A DNA stretch of 64,000 bases. Origin: Garicola koreensis. GTDB lineage: Bacteria > Actinomycetota > Actinomycetes > Actinomycetales > Micrococcaceae. Under the pieces are notes generated by a model. That model was not told the origin of the DNA. It was given only the letters and a program-made list of their open reading frames with translations, and did not search any database. A program made the position numbers and the translations under genes. The stretch is from assembly GCF_014195445.1 (NCBI RefSeq), contig NZ_JACIBT010000001.1, positions 744,001-808,000 of the forward strand, read 5' to 3'. The first letter of the stretch is position 1; each line of letters starts with the position of its first letter. Shown here in pieces: positions 14,990 through 24,363 of the stretch.

Positions 14990-15728
14990 GTTCGTTCAGG
15001 GAGCTGAATCCGCCGTTGGTCTCTCGGTAGCTGATGATCCGCTCAGCCAGAGCGGGGCCGATGCCGGAGAGCTCCTCCAGCTCCTGGGCTGACGCTGTGT
15101 TGAGGTTGATGGGACCCTGCTTTTCCGGCTGTCCGGCCTCGTGCTGGCCAGAGGCTGCCGGTGGCCCCGGGGCATCGGCGCTGAGCTCTTCGGCGGTGGG
15201 CACCCAGATGAAGCTGCCGTCGACGGCTTGGGCCGCCAGGTTGACCCCTTCGGCGGCGGCGTCCTCGGTGAGCCCTCCGGCGGCTTCGACGGCGTCGGCT
15301 GCTCGGGCACCGGCTTCGACCTCGACCACCTGGGGATGCTCCACGGCCCCGGCGACATGCACCACGACTGGAGCGCGATCTTCGGTGCCCGCATCTTGGG
15401 GCCCAGTCTCCTGGGGGCCCGGCTCATGGGGACTGAGGCCCTGCCCCGAATCCGAGGTTTCCGTCGATGTCTGGGCGGGCCGCTCTGCCGGACGCTGCGT
15501 GGCGGAGGAATCGAGTTCTGCCGATTCCGGCAGCGCCTCACCGGATGAGTCGGCGCCGGTGAGCCAGGAGACGATCAGCCAACTCAGCAGTGCGGCGATG
15601 ATCACGACCACCGCACCCATGCGCAGTCGAATGCGACCGGGTGCTGCGTGGGCGGCCTGACGGTCGGCACGCAGGCGTTCCCGGCGGCTCAGCAGCCGCT
15701 GGAAGTCGTTGTCGTGCTCGCGCTCCAT
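14925..15728 (-). CDS. comEA: ComEA-like DNA-binding competence protein
   Basis: The 267-residue protein has an N-terminal cytoplasmic stretch and one membrane segment (VVVIIAALLSWLIVSWL). A Ser/Pro/Glu-rich spacer and an SLBB domain (VVVHVAGAVEHPQVVEVEAG) follow. The C-terminus is a pair of helix-hairpin-helix motifs (INLNTASAQELEELSGIGPA and GFSSLNELAAVSGIGPAVIE) that grip double-stranded DNA outside the membrane. The start at 15728 is chosen over an in-frame ATG at 15746 because a TAGCCT -10 box ends 7 nt before it and the upstream ATG lies inside the promoter. Confidence 0.9.
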   Translation of the reverse strand: MEREHDNDFQRLLSRRERLRADRQAAHAAPGRIRLRMGAVVVIIAALLSWLIVSWLTGADSSGEALPESAELDSSATQRPAERPAQTSTETSDSGQGLSPHEPGPQETGPQDAGTEDRAPVVVHVAGAVEHPQVVEVEAGARAADAVEAAGGLTEDAAAEGVNLAAQAVDGSFIWVPTAEELSADAPGPPAASGQHEAGQPEKQGPINLNTASAQELEELSGIGPALAERIISYRETNGGFSSLNELAAVSGIGPAVIENIADDVDW

Positions 15729-15735
15729 ACTCGCG

Positions 15736-15741
15736 AGGCTA
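15736..15741 (-). promoter_or_regulatory. -10 box TAGCCT, probable leaderless promoter of comEA-comEC
   Basis: TAGCCT on the minus strand ends 7 nt before the ATG at 15728. The -35 region is not clear. Confidence 0.45.
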
Positions 15742-15856
15742 AGCAATCAGCGCACCACACCGGCTGCCGTGCTGGTGCTTCTGTGCAGTTGACCCCGTGT
15801 CACAGCCGCGCGAGGGTCAGTGGGGAAAAGGTATGCAGTGCCGTCGTAGCGTCGGG

Positions 15857-16855
15857 CTAGTGTGGGGAGCCGCCGGTGACCGAGACGGCCAGCGCACCCA
15901 GGCCCATGTGGGCTGCCAACACCGGCGGAACGTCGATAACCGGCACCGGCGCCGCAGAGTGTTCGGTGAGCTCTTCGGCCAACGCGGCGCCCTGGTCCGG
16001 GTTGCCGAAGCAGTGCACACCGAGCCTCGCCTCCGGCAGAGACTGGGCACTTGCCACAGCAGTGTCCCGCAGCCGCTCGATCGCCCGGGGCAGGCTGCGT
16101 GGGCGCTCCAGCAGCACCACTTCTCCTGAACGCAGGCCCAGCAGCGGTTTCACCCCCATCAGTGAACCCAGGATGGAGGAGAGCCGGTTGATCCTCCCGC
16201 CGCGGCGCAGCTGTTCAAGGTTGGGCACCACGAAGAGCGAATCCGCTGCGGCGGCGCTGCGCTGGGCCGCCTCCACCACGTCCCGAAGGGTTCCGCCCAG
16301 CCGAGCGGTGATGGCTGCTTCGATCACGGCCTCCCCCAGGCCGAGGCCGGCCTGCTCAGAGTCGACCACCGAGACCGGGATCTCAACGTCCTCGGCGGCC
16401 AGCCGCGCCGCATCGGCAGTTCCGGAGAGTTTGGCAGACAGGTGGATCGCCGCGATGCCGGCGAACCCTTGGCCCTGCAGCCGGCGGTAGACCTCGCTCA
16501 GCCGCCCGGGCGAAGGCCGGGAGGTGCGCACCCCGATCCCCTGGGCCAACGCCAGCGGCAGGTCGCGGTCAAGCTCCTCGGAGGCCTCCGGATAGATCTG
16601 GGCGGCATTATGCGGGTAGTCGATCATCACCGGTATGGCCACCACGCTCAGGTGCTCGCCCAGCACCCCCAGGTCCGCAGTGCCCTGCCAGGTCAGCGGC
16701 AGGGCGCTGGCGGTGTCGGTGAGCACCGCAATCCGACCCCGGGTGCGGCGCATATTGGGCCTGATCCCCTGCATCCGGCGGCGCCGACTCAGCAGCTGCG
16801 CCTCTGCGGCAGCCGCCCATGCCGCGTTGCGCTCTGCCGGCGAGGAGGGGGGCAT
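15857..16855 (-). CDS. DegV family (fatty-acid-binding) protein
   Basis: The 332-residue protein has the DegV order: IAVLTDTASALP, VVAIPVMI, GVRTSRPSPGRLSEVYRRL with the TSRP/TSQP loop, IAAIHLSAKLSGTADAAR, and VVDSEQAGLGLG. A C-terminal NRLSSILGSLMGVKPLLGLR closes the fold. Family members bind a fatty acid in a buried pocket, and FakB types present it to the kinase FakA. No kinase gene is nearby, so the role is open. It lies 18 nt after leuS on the same strand. A shorter start at the Met around residue 35 is possible. Confidence 0.85.
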   Translation of the reverse strand: MPPSSPAERNAAWAAAAEAQLLSRRRRMQGIRPNMRRTRGRIAVLTDTASALPLTWQGTADLGVLGEHLSVVAIPVMIDYPHNAAQIYPEASEELDRDLPLALAQGIGVRTSRPSPGRLSEVYRRLQGQGFAGIAAIHLSAKLSGTADAARLAAEDVEIPVSVVDSEQAGLGLGEAVIEAAITARLGGTLRDVVEAAQRSAAAADSLFVVPNLEQLRRGGRINRLSSILGSLMGVKPLLGLRSGEVVLLERPRSLPRAIERLRDTAVASAQSLPEARLGVHCFGNPDQGAALAEELTEHSAAPVPVIDVPPVLAAHMGLGALAVSVTGGSPH

Positions 16856-16873
16856 CAGTTGGTCACAGCCCCA

Positions 16874-19360
16874 TCAGCTGGTGACAACATTGACCAGCTT
16901 CGGCGCCTTGACGATCACTTTGCGCACCGGGCCGTCGTCGTCGATGTACTTCTGGATCTTCGGCAGCGCCAGCGCCTGAGCCTCGAGTTCGGCTTCGCTG
17001 ATGTCCGGGGAGACCTCCAGTTTGTCGCGCAGTTTGCCCTTGACCTGCACCACGGCGGTGATGGTCTCCTGCACCAGCAGGGCCTCGTCGTAGTCCGGCC
17101 ACACCGAGTTGGCCACCGAGGACTGCCGGCCCAGCATCGCCCACATGTCTTCGGCGGTGTAGGGCGCCGCCAGCGAGAGGATCTGAGCGGCCGTCTCGGC
17201 GGCCTCACGCACTGCCGGATCGGCGGGCCCGGCTCCGGAGTCGATTTCCTTGCGGGCGGCGTTGATCAGCTCCATCACGCGGGCGATGACCACGTTGTAC
17301 TTCTGATCCTCCAGCAGTCCCTGGACGTCGGCGATCACTCGGTGGGTGACCCGGCGCAGCTGCTGGGCCCCCTGGCTCGGGTCCGTCCCGGCCCGGCTGG
17401 TCACGTCCTGGGCGATGCGCCAGGCCCTGGCCAGGAATTTCGCGGACCCCGAAGGTGAGACATCGGCCCAGTCGACGTCGTCCTCCGGCGGGGAGGCGAA
17501 GATCATGGTCAGCCGCACCGCGTCCACCCCGTAGGTGTCCAGCTGTTCGCCCAGGTCCACCCCGTTGCCCAGGGATTTGGACATGGCCCTGCCGCCGTTG
17601 AGGACCTGACCCTGGTTCAGCAGGGCGGAGAAGGGTTCGGTGAAGTTCACCAGCTCAAGGTCGTGGAGCACTTTGGTGATGAACCGGGAGTAGAGCAGAT
17701 GCAGGATGGCGTGCTCCACGCCGCCGACGTACTGCTCCACCGGCAGCCACTGGTTGACCTGTTCAGTGGGGAAGATCTCTTCGGTGCTGTGGGGTGCGAT
17801 ATAGCGCAGGTAGTACCAGGAGGAGTCCACGAAGGTGTCCATCGTGTCGGTGTCCCGGGTGGCCGGTTTGCCGCAGGCCGGGCAGTCCACGCTGACCCAG
17901 TCCTCGTTGGAGGCCAGCGGGGACTGGCCCTTGGGGGCAAGCTGCTCGCCGCGCATATCAGTGGGCAGGGTCACTGGCAGCTGGTCGTCGGGGACCGGCA
18001 CTTCCCCGCAGTCTCGGCAGTGAATGATCGGAATCGGCGCGCCCCAGAAGCGCTGGCGGGAGAGCAGCCAGTCACGCAGCCGGTAGTTGACCTTGGCGGT
18101 TCCGGCGTCGTCGTGCTCCAGCACTTCGATCGCCCGGGTGATCGCCTCGTCCTTGGCCAGGCCCTGCCACTTGGGGGAATTGATCGCGATGCCATCACCT
18201 GCGGTGGCGACTCCGGAGGTGGCCGGGTCCTCTTCGCCGGTGTCGACGACGACGTTGACGTTGAGGTCCATGGCCCGGGCGAACTCCAGATCGCGCTGAT
18301 CGTGGGCGGGCACACCCATCACCGCACCGGTGCCGTAGTCGGCCAGCACGTAGTCGGAGGCCCAGATGGGCAGCTTCTCCCCGGTGAGCGCGTGCACCGC
18401 GTAGCGGCCCAGGAACACGCCTGTCCGCTTGCGGTCCGCTGACTGCCGGTCGATCTCCGAGACGGTCTTCAGGCCTTCCCGGTAGGTCTCTAGTTCCGCA
18501 CGCTTAGTCTCGGTGACCAGCTGCACAGCCAGGTCGGCGTCGGCGGCGACCACCATGAATGTCACCCCGTAGAGCGTGTCGGGCCGGGTGGTGAAGACGC
18601 TGATGGGTTCGGCGTCGTCCCCTTCGACGGCGAAGCTCACCGAGGCGCCGGTGGAGCGGCCGATCCAGTTGCGCTGCATGGCCAGCACCCGGTCCGGCCA
18701 GGCGCCCTGAAGCTGATCCATATCGTCCAGCAGCCGGTCGGCGTAGTCGGTGATCTTGAAGTACCACTGGTTCAGCGCACGCTTGGTGACCGGGGTGCCG
18801 CAGCGTTCGCAGGCGCCCTCGACCACCTGCTCATTGGCCAGCACGGTCTGGCAGCTGGGGCACCAGTTGACCGGTGAGTTCTTCCGGTAGGCCAGTCCCC
18901 GGTTGTAGAGCTGCAGGAACAGCCACTGGGTCCACCGGTAGTAGACCGGATCGGAGGTGTGCAGACGGGTGCTCCAGTCGGTGCTGATCGCGTAGCGCTT
19001 GAAGCTGGCGGCCTGGGTCTCAATGTTGCTGTAGGTCCACTCGGCGGGGTGGGCGTTGTTCTTGATCGCGGCATTCTCCGCCGGCAGCCCGAAGGAGTCC
19101 CAGCCGATGGGGTGCAGCACGTTGTAGCCGCGCAGCCGCGCATAGCGGGCCGGGACGTCGCCGATCGCGAAGGCCTCCGCGTGCCCCATGTGCAGGTCCC
19201 CTGAGGGGTAGGGGAACATATCGCAGACGTACTTCTTGGGCCGGGGATCGTCGGGGTCCACCTCGAAGGTGCCGTCCTGCTCCCAGAACGGCTGCCAGCG
19301 CTCTTCGATCCGGCGGAAGTCGTAGGTCTGCTTCTCAGCGGTCGCGGGGGTTTCGCTCAC
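16874..19360 (-). CDS. leuS: Leucyl-tRNA synthetase
   Basis: The 828-residue class I synthetase charges tRNA-Leu. [11 protein letters not shown] at 50-60 is the HIGH signature and AMSKSLGNG near 592-600 is the KMSKS loop. Between them is the CP1 editing domain with [18 protein letters not shown]-terminal anticodon domain runs to INVTS-like VVNVVTS at the end. The length is normal. GTG at 19360 has GAGG 10 nt upstream, and GATAAT further up gives a probable promoter. The degV gene follows after 18 nt. Confidence 0.97.
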   Translation of the reverse strand: MSETPATAEKQTYDFRRIEERWQPFWEQDGTFEVDPDDPRPKKYVCDMFPYPSGDLHMGHAEAFAIGDVPARYARLRGYNVLHPIGWDSFGLPAENAAIKNNAHPAEWTYSNIETQAASFKRYAISTDWSTRLHTSDPVYYRWTQWLFLQLYNRGLAYRKNSPVNWCPSCQTVLANEQVVEGACERCGTPVTKRALNQWYFKITDYADRLLDDMDQLQGAWPDRVLAMQRNWIGRSTGASVSFAVEGDDAEPISVFTTRPDTLYGVTFMVVAADADLAVQLVTETKRAELETYREGLKTVSEIDRQSADRKRTGVFLGRYAVHALTGEKLPIWASDYVLADYGTGAVMGVPAHDQRDLEFARAMDLNVNVVVDTGEEDPATSGVATAGDGIAINSPKWQGLAKDEAITRAIEVLEHDDAGTAKVNYRLRDWLLSRQRFWGAPIPIIHCRDCGEVPVPDDQLPVTLPTDMRGEQLAPKGQSPLASNEDWVSVDCPACGKPATRDTDTMDTFVDSSWYYLRYIAPHSTEEIFPTEQVNQWLPVEQYVGGVEHAILHLLYSRFITKVLHDLELVNFTEPFSALLNQGQVLNGGRAMSKSLGNGVDLGEQLDTYGVDAVRLTMIFASPPEDDVDWADVSPSGSAKFLARAWRIAQDVTSRAGTDPSQGAQQLRRVTHRVIADVQGLLEDQKYNVVIARVMELINAARKEIDSGAGPADPAVREAAETAAQILSLAAPYTAEDMWAMLGRQSSVANSVWPDYDEALLVQETITAVVQVKGKLRDKLEVSPDISEAELEAQALALPKIQKYIDDDGPVRKVIVKAPKLVNVVTS

Positions 19361-19421
19361 CAGTGGGACACCTCAGGATCATCGGCGCAGAGACGGCAGC
19401 CTCCGCGTATGGGCAGGAAGG

Positions 19422-19427
19422 ATTATC
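19422..19427 (-). promoter_or_regulatory. leuS -10 box GATAAT
   Basis: On the minus strand TTCTCA, 18 nt, GATAAT. The predicted leader is about 55 nt and includes a GAGG ribosome-binding site before the GTG at 19360. Confidence 0.45.
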
Positions 19428-19686
19428 AACTCGCACCAGTCTAAGTGAGAACCCCGCCTGCCCGCTCACACCCGGCTGTCACCGCCTTTTCGCCGGCTCC
19501 GCTCGCTCCCCGTCCGCTGTGCTCTGCGCCCACCGCGCCGGCCAGCGTCCCGGCCGCCGAAACGCGCGGCTCCCCTGAGCATCGGTTGATGGATTGTGGG
19601 TGCTCTGGGGCGACCCGTACGCCCATAACGACAAGAATCTGACAATCGATCCCGAGTGCGCCCGGCTGGACCATCCATTCCACACT

Positions 19687-19709
19687 GAGGCTGTTCCCAC
19701 GACAGCCTC
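19687..19709. repeat. 8-bp perfect hairpin
   Basis: GAGGCTGT and ACAGCCTC flank a 7-nt loop in the intergenic region. It has no T-run on either side and lies 29 nt before the tandem repeat, so it may be a regulator site or an RNA structure. Confidence 0.4.
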
Positions 19710-19737
19710 CTGGCTCAGACCCAGCACCACCCGATCT

Positions 19738-19816
19738 GAACTGAGCCGGTCTTGGCTGGGCAGGCTCTGAACTGAGCGGTTTCCAGACTGAGCGGGTTCT
19801 AGACTGAGTCCCGTGA
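19738..19816 (+). repeat. Imperfect 16-bp tandem repeat running into the hydrolase start
   Basis: Units GAACTGAGCCGGTCTT (19738-19753), GAACTGAGCGGTTTCC (19769-19784), AGACTGAGCGGGTTCT (19785-19800) and AGACTGAGTCCCGTGA (19801-19816) share ACTGAG at a 16-bp period. A degenerate 15-bp unit fills 19754-19768. The last unit includes the GTG start, and the join of the last two makes the TAGACT -10 box. Confidence 0.7.
19800..19805 (+). promoter_or_regulatory. -10 box TAGACT, probable leaderless promoter of the hydrolase gene
   Basis: TAGACT ends 7 nt before the GTG at 19813. It falls across the junction of the last two repeat units. Confidence 0.5.
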
Positions 19817-20811
19817 ACCCACAGCAGAGCAGCACGACGACGCCACCGCAGCCGCCCCCTGCCTGGGTGGGCTATCCGCACCGGGCCGGTGAGCGCATCA
19901 GCATCCCGGTGACGTTCAGCCTGCTCGGCCCAGGATCCCGCTGGACCGGGCTGCACACCGAGGTGGCCCTGTGGCGCTACGCCCCCACCGGCGATTCGGC
20001 TGACGAGTCTGCGCGACGGCCGCGGCTGCTGATGATCCACGGGTTCCGCGGTGATCACCACGGGATGCAGCTGATCGTCGACGCGCTGCCCGACTTCGAG
20101 GTGCTCGTCCCAGACCTGCCCGGCTTTGGGCAGACCCCACCGGTTCGGGGGGCTTCCGGCCGCCGAGTGGAGCACTCCGTGGATCTCTATGCGGGGCTGG
20201 TGGCCCGGCTGTCCCAGCAGCTGGACCTGGGAGCTGATGATGTGCTGATGGGCCATTCCTTCGGCACCACGATCGCCTCGGCCCATATTGCCAAGCACCA
20301 GCGTCAGTGGGCCGGGCTGGTGCTCAGTGCACCGATCAGCGACGGTGTCTTCTCCGGACCGATGCTGGCCGGCGCCTCCGCCGTGGAGCTCTACTACCGA
20401 CTCACCCGGGTGCTTCCCGAACGCTGCGCCAACGCCCTGCTGCGCTCGGCTGCGATTCTGGGGCTGACCAACCTGACCATGATCGTGGAGGCCGACCCTG
20501 CCGTGCAGAGCTATGTACGCGATCAGCACCGGCAGTTCTTCGGCAGCTACGCCGACCGGCAAACGCTGTGGGAGGCGTATTGGGCCTCCAGCAGGCACAC
20601 TGTGGCCGACTATGCGCAGGACCTTCACCTGCCGGTCGCACTGTTGCCGGGCACCCAGGATCAGCTGAGCACCCGCACCGGACGACGTCGGCTGCGTGCT
20701 GCCCTGCCGCAGGGGCACATGGAGATGATCCGTGGGGCGGGACACCTGCTGCACTATGAGAAGCCCGCCCAGCTGGCCCGGGCGATGCGCCGGTTCCTGC
20801 GCGCCCTCTGA
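19813..20811 (+). CDS. Alpha/beta hydrolase
   Basis: The 332-residue protein has the complete alpha/beta-hydrolase signature. The oxyanion region is LLMIHGFRGDHHGMQLIVDA, the nucleophile elbow is LMGHSFGTTIA, the acid lies in LPGTQDQLSTRTG, and the catalytic His is in GAGHLLHYEKPAQ. A lid inserts around residues 185-260. The N-terminal 30 residues are Pro/Gln/Thr-rich and not part of the fold. It is probably a soluble esterase or lipase-like enzyme of unknown substrate. GTG at 19813 is set by the TAGACT box 7 nt upstream. It converges with priA. Confidence 0.85.
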   Translation: MNPQQSSTTTPPQPPPAWVGYPHRAGERISIPVTFSLLGPGSRWTGLHTEVALWRYAPTGDSADESARRPRLLMIHGFRGDHHGMQLIVDALPDFEVLVPDLPGFGQTPPVRGASGRRVEHSVDLYAGLVARLSQQLDLGADDVLMGHSFGTTIASAHIAKHQRQWAGLVLSAPISDGVFSGPMLAGASAVELYYRLTRVLPERCANALLRSAAILGLTNLTMIVEADPAVQSYVRDQHRQFFGSYADRQTLWEAYWASSRHTVADYAQDLHLPVALLPGTQDQLSTRTGRRRLRAALPQGHMEMIRGAGHLLHYEKPAQLARAMRRFLRAL

Positions 20812-20836
20812 GCCCACGCACCTGTGGGAAGGCTCA
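20809..20836. terminator. Hairpin between the hydrolase and priA stops
   Basis: Outer arms TGAGCC and GGCTCA enclose a second pair CCCAC/GTGGG. It spans the whole gap between the two convergent genes, so it may serve both strands. Confidence 0.5.
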
Positions 20837-22849
20837 GAATTGCAGCGTGGCGACGTCGTCGACCCCGATCCGCAGTGCCCTGCCCCCGGTGGGCGTGGCA
20901 CTGGAGGTGCGCCGGGCGCGTCGGATTTCCGCGATGACGTCCCCAGCCTGAGCGAAGCTGAAGAACAGCAGCCAGCGGTGCCTGCCCTCCTCCACCGGCG
21001 CCGGGCCGATCCATTCCACGCCCTGCGGCAGCTCGACCTCACTGATCAGCGCCTGCGCCTCGGCAGGATCACCGGTGAGGCTAAGCATCCGTTTGGCCGG
21101 CGGCAGGCCCAGCTCCAGGCGCCGGTAGAGCTCATCGCGGGCATAGCCAACGGGGTCCCAACGCACCAGGGCGCCGGTGAGCTCATCCTGTGAAGCGGTG
21201 ACCACCACTGTGCCGGACTGAGCCGGATCGGAGCTGTGCCCCCGCACCAGGGAGGCTGCCTTGAACCAGCGGGCCAGCACCCGGCGGGGCACATCAAGGC
21301 CTTCGCGGGCCAGTTGGGCATCGCCGTCGAGCAGCAGCGCCGCACTGTATCCGGTGGCCGGCGCAGGCTCCACCCCCGGGGTGCTCACCACTAGGGCAGG
21401 CAGCTCCCCGATGGTCTCTACCGGCTGATCTCCGGTGGAGGAGACCACTGGGATGTTTGGAAACGCCCGGCCCAGCTCCTGGGCGGTGCGGTCGGCGCCG
21501 CGGGCTGCGGCGAGGAAGGAGGTGTGACCACATTCTGCGCACCGGTGCTGGCGGTGGTGCAGTCCGCACCAGCGGCAGCGCAGCGCCCGGGACTGGGCGT
21601 AGTTCCCCGGCAGGGCCAGGGGCCCGTAACAGTCGGGGCACTGTTGGCGGCTGCGGCAGCGTTGGCACAGCACCGCCGGAACGAACCCGGCCCGGCCGAC
21701 CTGCACCAGCACCGGCCCATGCTCCAGGCCTTCGCGGGCGGCCCGGTAGGCGGTGTGCGGCATCCGTGCCCGGTGTGCCGAGGGATCACGCTCCTGGGTG
21801 TAGGAGTCGCTGGTGGCCCGCACCAGCGGTGCCGCGGCCCGCCTGGTCCGACCCTGCGGCGCCAGCTCCTGCAGCCAGCCGCGCTCAGCCAGGCGCTGCA
21901 CCTCCAGGCTGCGGGCGGTGGAGAGGAACAGCAGTCCCGCCCCCGTCTGCACCGATCGCAGCAGTGCCACCTCACGAGCATGGTGGTAGGGCGCGCGCGG
22001 CTCGGCGTGGCTGGGATCGTCGTCGTCGAGCATCACAATCAGCTTCGGCCGTGCCACCGGCGCGAAGATCGCTGACCTGGTGCCCACGGCCACCTGGGCT
22101 TGGCCGAAGCGCAGCCGCAGATAGGCGCGGTACCGGGGGGTAGGCCCCATCTCCGCCGTCAGCCGGGCCACGGCCTCCTCCCCCAGCTCAGCCTCCAACA
22201 GGCCGGCAACCTGCTCCACATCACGCTGATCAGGCACGACGACGACCGCATCGCCATCGTCGGCGAGTGTCTGCTGCACGGCCTGCAGAATCAAGTGGGC
22301 CGGGCCCTGCTCACCGTAGCCCTTCAGCGCCAGCCCCGCTTGCCGGGGCCCCGGCTCCTCGGGATGCGGCTGAGTCTGCGGCGGCGCCAGGGAGCTGAAC
22401 TCCTTTTCCACCCGGGCGGCCCGTGCCGGGATGGCCGCGCGCAGCACGTCAGCGGTGACCCCGGCGTAGCGTTGGGCCACCTGCTCGGCCAGCTGATGGA
22501 TCTGCCCCGCCAGCAGCGGCAGCGGGGAGACCACTTTGCTCAGCAGGCTCAGCCGCACACCGGTGGAGGACTGCTGGGTCCGCGACAGCACGTAGCCGGA
22601 CATTTCTCGGCCGGAGAAGCGGACCTTGACCCGGCACCCGGGCACGACCTTCTCGTCGAAGTCCATCGGCACCGCATAGTCGAAGGGCCGGTCCAGGTGC
22701 GGCACCGCAGTCTCCAGCAGCACCTGGGCCACCGGCTGCTGCTGCGCCGAGCCGGCCGGAAGCGCAGAGACTGCCGGGGCGGCCAGGGAGTCCAGCAGCG
22801 CGGGCTGCCGCGACCGGCCGTCCTCGCTGTGCGGCTGCTGAGTGCTCAT
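20834..22849 (-). CDS. priA: PriA-type primosomal protein N' (degenerate helicase, actinobacterial)
   Basis: The 671-residue protein has the 3'-DNA-binding domain (VLLETAVPHLDRPFDYAVP and CRVKVRFSGREMSGYVL). A zinc-binding segment has paired cysteines in LCQRCRSRQQCPDCYGPL and LRCRWCGLHHRQHRCAECGH. The C-terminal EWIGPAPVEEGRHRW segment (VEWIGPAP) is also typical. In place of the Walker A motif there is GYGEQGPAHLILQAVQQ, and in place of DEEH is MLDDDDPSH, so it should lack helicase activity, as known for actinobacterial PriA. It probably works as a DNA-structure-binding scaffold for replication restart. It lies 44 nt downstream of metK. Confidence 0.9.
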   Translation of the reverse strand: MSTQQPHSEDGRSRQPALLDSLAAPAVSALPAGSAQQQPVAQVLLETAVPHLDRPFDYAVPMDFDEKVVPGCRVKVRFSGREMSGYVLSRTQQSSTGVRLSLLSKVVSPLPLLAGQIHQLAEQVAQRYAGVTADVLRAAIPARAARVEKEFSSLAPPQTQPHPEEPGPRQAGLALKGYGEQGPAHLILQAVQQTLADDGDAVVVVPDQRDVEQVAGLLEAELGEEAVARLTAEMGPTPRYRAYLRLRFGQAQVAVGTRSAIFAPVARPKLIVMLDDDDPSHAEPRAPYHHAREVALLRSVQTGAGLLFLSTARSLEVQRLAERGWLQELAPQGRTRRAAAPLVRATSDSYTQERDPSAHRARMPHTAYRAAREGLEHGPVLVQVGRAGFVPAVLCQRCRSRQQCPDCYGPLALPGNYAQSRALRCRWCGLHHRQHRCAECGHTSFLAAARGADRTAQELGRAFPNIPVVSSTGDQPVETIGELPALVVSTPGVEPAPATGYSAALLLDGDAQLAREGLDVPRRVLARWFKAASLVRGHSSDPAQSGTVVVTASQDELTGALVRWDPVGYARDELYRRLELGLPPAKRMLSLTGDPAEAQALISEVELPQGVEWIGPAPVEEGRHRWLLFFSFAQAGDVIAEIRRARRTSSATPTGGRALRIGVDDVATLQF

Positions 22850-22893
22850 ACCTTCGATGCTACGTGGCCGCTCGGACAGTGCCGACCGCGGGA

Positions 22894-24087
22894 CTACGCC
22901 CCGAAGAGGCTCTTCAGCTCATCGACCCGGTTGAGCTGCTCCCAGGGGAAGTGGCTCTGGCCGAAGTGTCCGTTCTTGGCGGTTTCGGCGTAGATGGGCC
23001 GCAGCAGGTCGAGCTCTTCGATGATGCCCAGCGGACGCAGGTCGAAGATTTCGCGGATGGCCGCAGAGATCTTGGCGGGATCGACCTTCTCGGTGCCGAA
23101 GGTCTCCACATAGATTCCCACCGGGTGGGCACGGCCGATCGCGTAGGCGATCTGGATCTCGGCACGGTCGGCCAGCCCGGCGGCCACCACGTTCTTCGCC
23201 ACCCAGCGCATCGCATAGGCTGCGGACCGATCCACTTTGGAGGGGTCCTTGCCGGAGAAGGCACCGCCGCCGTGCCGGGCGAAGCCGCCGTAGGTGTCGA
23301 CGATGATCTTGCGGCCGGTCAGCCCGGCGTCGCCGACGGGCCCGCCGATGACGAAGGGCCCGGAGGGGTTGATGATCTCCTGCAGGTCGTTGAGCTGCAG
23401 CCCGGATTCGCTGATCACCGGTTTGATGACGACCTCAGAGATATCCTTCTGCAGCTGCTGCTGGGTGGTTTCGGCGGTGTGCTGGCTGGAGACCACCACA
23501 GTGTCCAGGGTCACCGGGGTGTCGCCGTCGTAGCCGATGGTCACCTGGGTCTTGCCGTCTGGGCGCAGGTAGTCCAGCTGCCCGGACTGCCGCGCCTCGG
23601 TCAGCCGCGCGGAGAGCCGGTGGGCCAATGCGATCGAGGTGGGCATGTAGGTGTCGGTCTCGTTGGTGGCGTAGCCGAACATGATGCCCTGGTCGCCTGC
23701 TCCCTGGGCGTCGCGCGGGTCCACGGCGCCGTCGCGGGCCTCCAGCGAGTTGAACACGCCCCCGGCGATGTCCGCCGACTGCTGGCCGATGCTGACTGAT
23801 ACGCCGCAGCGGGCGCCGTCGAACCCGTTGGCTGAGGAGTCGTAGCCGATCCCCAGCAGGGTCTGGCGGACGATCTGCGGGATCTCCACGTAGGCGTCGG
23901 TGGTGACTTCACCGGCAACGTGGACCAGTCCGGTGGTGGTCAGCGCCTCGACCGCCACCCGGGAATTGGGATCCAGGTTCAGCATCGCATCAAGGATGCT
24001 GTCCGAGACCTGGTCGCAGATTTTGTCCGGATGGCCGATGGTCACCGACTCCGAGGAGAACAGGCGCAGGAAATCTGAAGTGCTCAC
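22894..24087 (-). CDS. metK: S-adenosylmethionine synthase
   Basis: The 397-residue enzyme makes SAM from methionine and [23 protein letters not shown] at the N-terminus, [20 protein letters not shown] in the middle, and [20 protein letters not shown] near the P-loop are the three MetK signatures. GTG at 24087 is the start. The upstream TAGGAT could be a -10 box ending 6 nt away (leaderless) or its AGGA could serve as a ribosome-binding site, so the case is ambiguous. No SAM riboswitch blocks were found upstream. Confidence 0.97.
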   Translation of the reverse strand: MSTSDFLRLFSSESVTIGHPDKICDQVSDSILDAMLNLDPNSRVAVEALTTTGLVHVAGEVTTDAYVEIPQIVRQTLLGIGYDSSANGFDGARCGVSVSIGQQSADIAGGVFNSLEARDGAVDPRDAQGAGDQGIMFGYATNETDTYMPTSIALAHRLSARLTEARQSGQLDYLRPDGKTQVTIGYDGDTPVTLDTVVVSSQHTAETTQQQLQKDISEVVIKPVISESGLQLNDLQEIINPSGPFVIGGPVGDAGLTGRKIIVDTYGGFARHGGGAFSGKDPSKVDRSAAYAMRWVAKNVVAAGLADRAEIQIAYAIGRAHPVGIYVETFGTEKVDPAKISAAIREIFDLRPLGIIEELDLLRPIYAETAKNGHFGQSHFPWEQLNRVDELKSLFGA

Positions 24088-24093
24088 CCGCTC

Positions 24094-24099
24094 ATCCTA
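24094..24099 (-). promoter_or_regulatory. -10 box TAGGAT before metK
   Basis: TAGGAT on the minus strand ends 6 nt before the GTG at 24087. Its AGGA could also act as a Shine-Dalgarno sequence, so leaderless initiation is only one reading. Confidence 0.4.
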
Positions 24100-24247
24100 G
24101 CGGTGTGCGGAACAGTCTCGCTGGGCTTTCGTCACACGCGTTCACGCCCACGCCTCCCCCGGCGCTCTCTCCCGCGACCGTTCCACCCCGCCGAGCGTTG
24201 CACCCGCCGTCCCACCGGCTGTCAGCATGCTTCGCGCATTCTTCCCA

Positions 24248-24296
24248 GCGTTGTGAAGTTTCACCCCCCTGAGGAGGCGCAGTTTTTTCACAACGC
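24248..24296. repeat. Cluster of GTGAA half-sites with a 10-bp inverted repeat upstream of metK
   Basis: GCGTTGTGAA (24248-24257) and TTCACAACGC (24287-24296) are perfect inverted arms around 29 nt. Inside, GTGAA-GT-TTCAC (24253-24264) is a second palindrome. The position 160-210 nt before metK and just after coaBC suits either a regulator-binding cluster or an RNA stem. Neither reading is proven. Confidence 0.5.
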
Positions 24297-24363
24297 GGGG
24301 ATACTTGCCAGTAGGGCAGCAGGACGGCGGAAATACGGGGCACCCAGCTGTCAGGACATGGCC

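Larger units (their letters stand above)
19361..19812. other. 452-bp intergenic region between leuS and the alpha/beta hydrolase
   Basis: It contains the leuS promoter (minus strand, GATAAT as the reverse of 19422-19427, with TTCTCA 18 nt upstream), a GGGCAGG/CCTGCCC inverted pair at 19411-19417 and 19457-19463, an 8-bp hairpin at 19687-19709, and a tandem repeat at 19738-19816. No protein-like reading or complete tRNA was seen. Confidence 0.5.

Noticed and set aside
24088-24363. SAM riboswitch upstream of metK
   Set aside because: None of the conserved cores of SAM-I, SAM-II or SAM-IV could be recognised; only the GTGAA inverted repeats are present.
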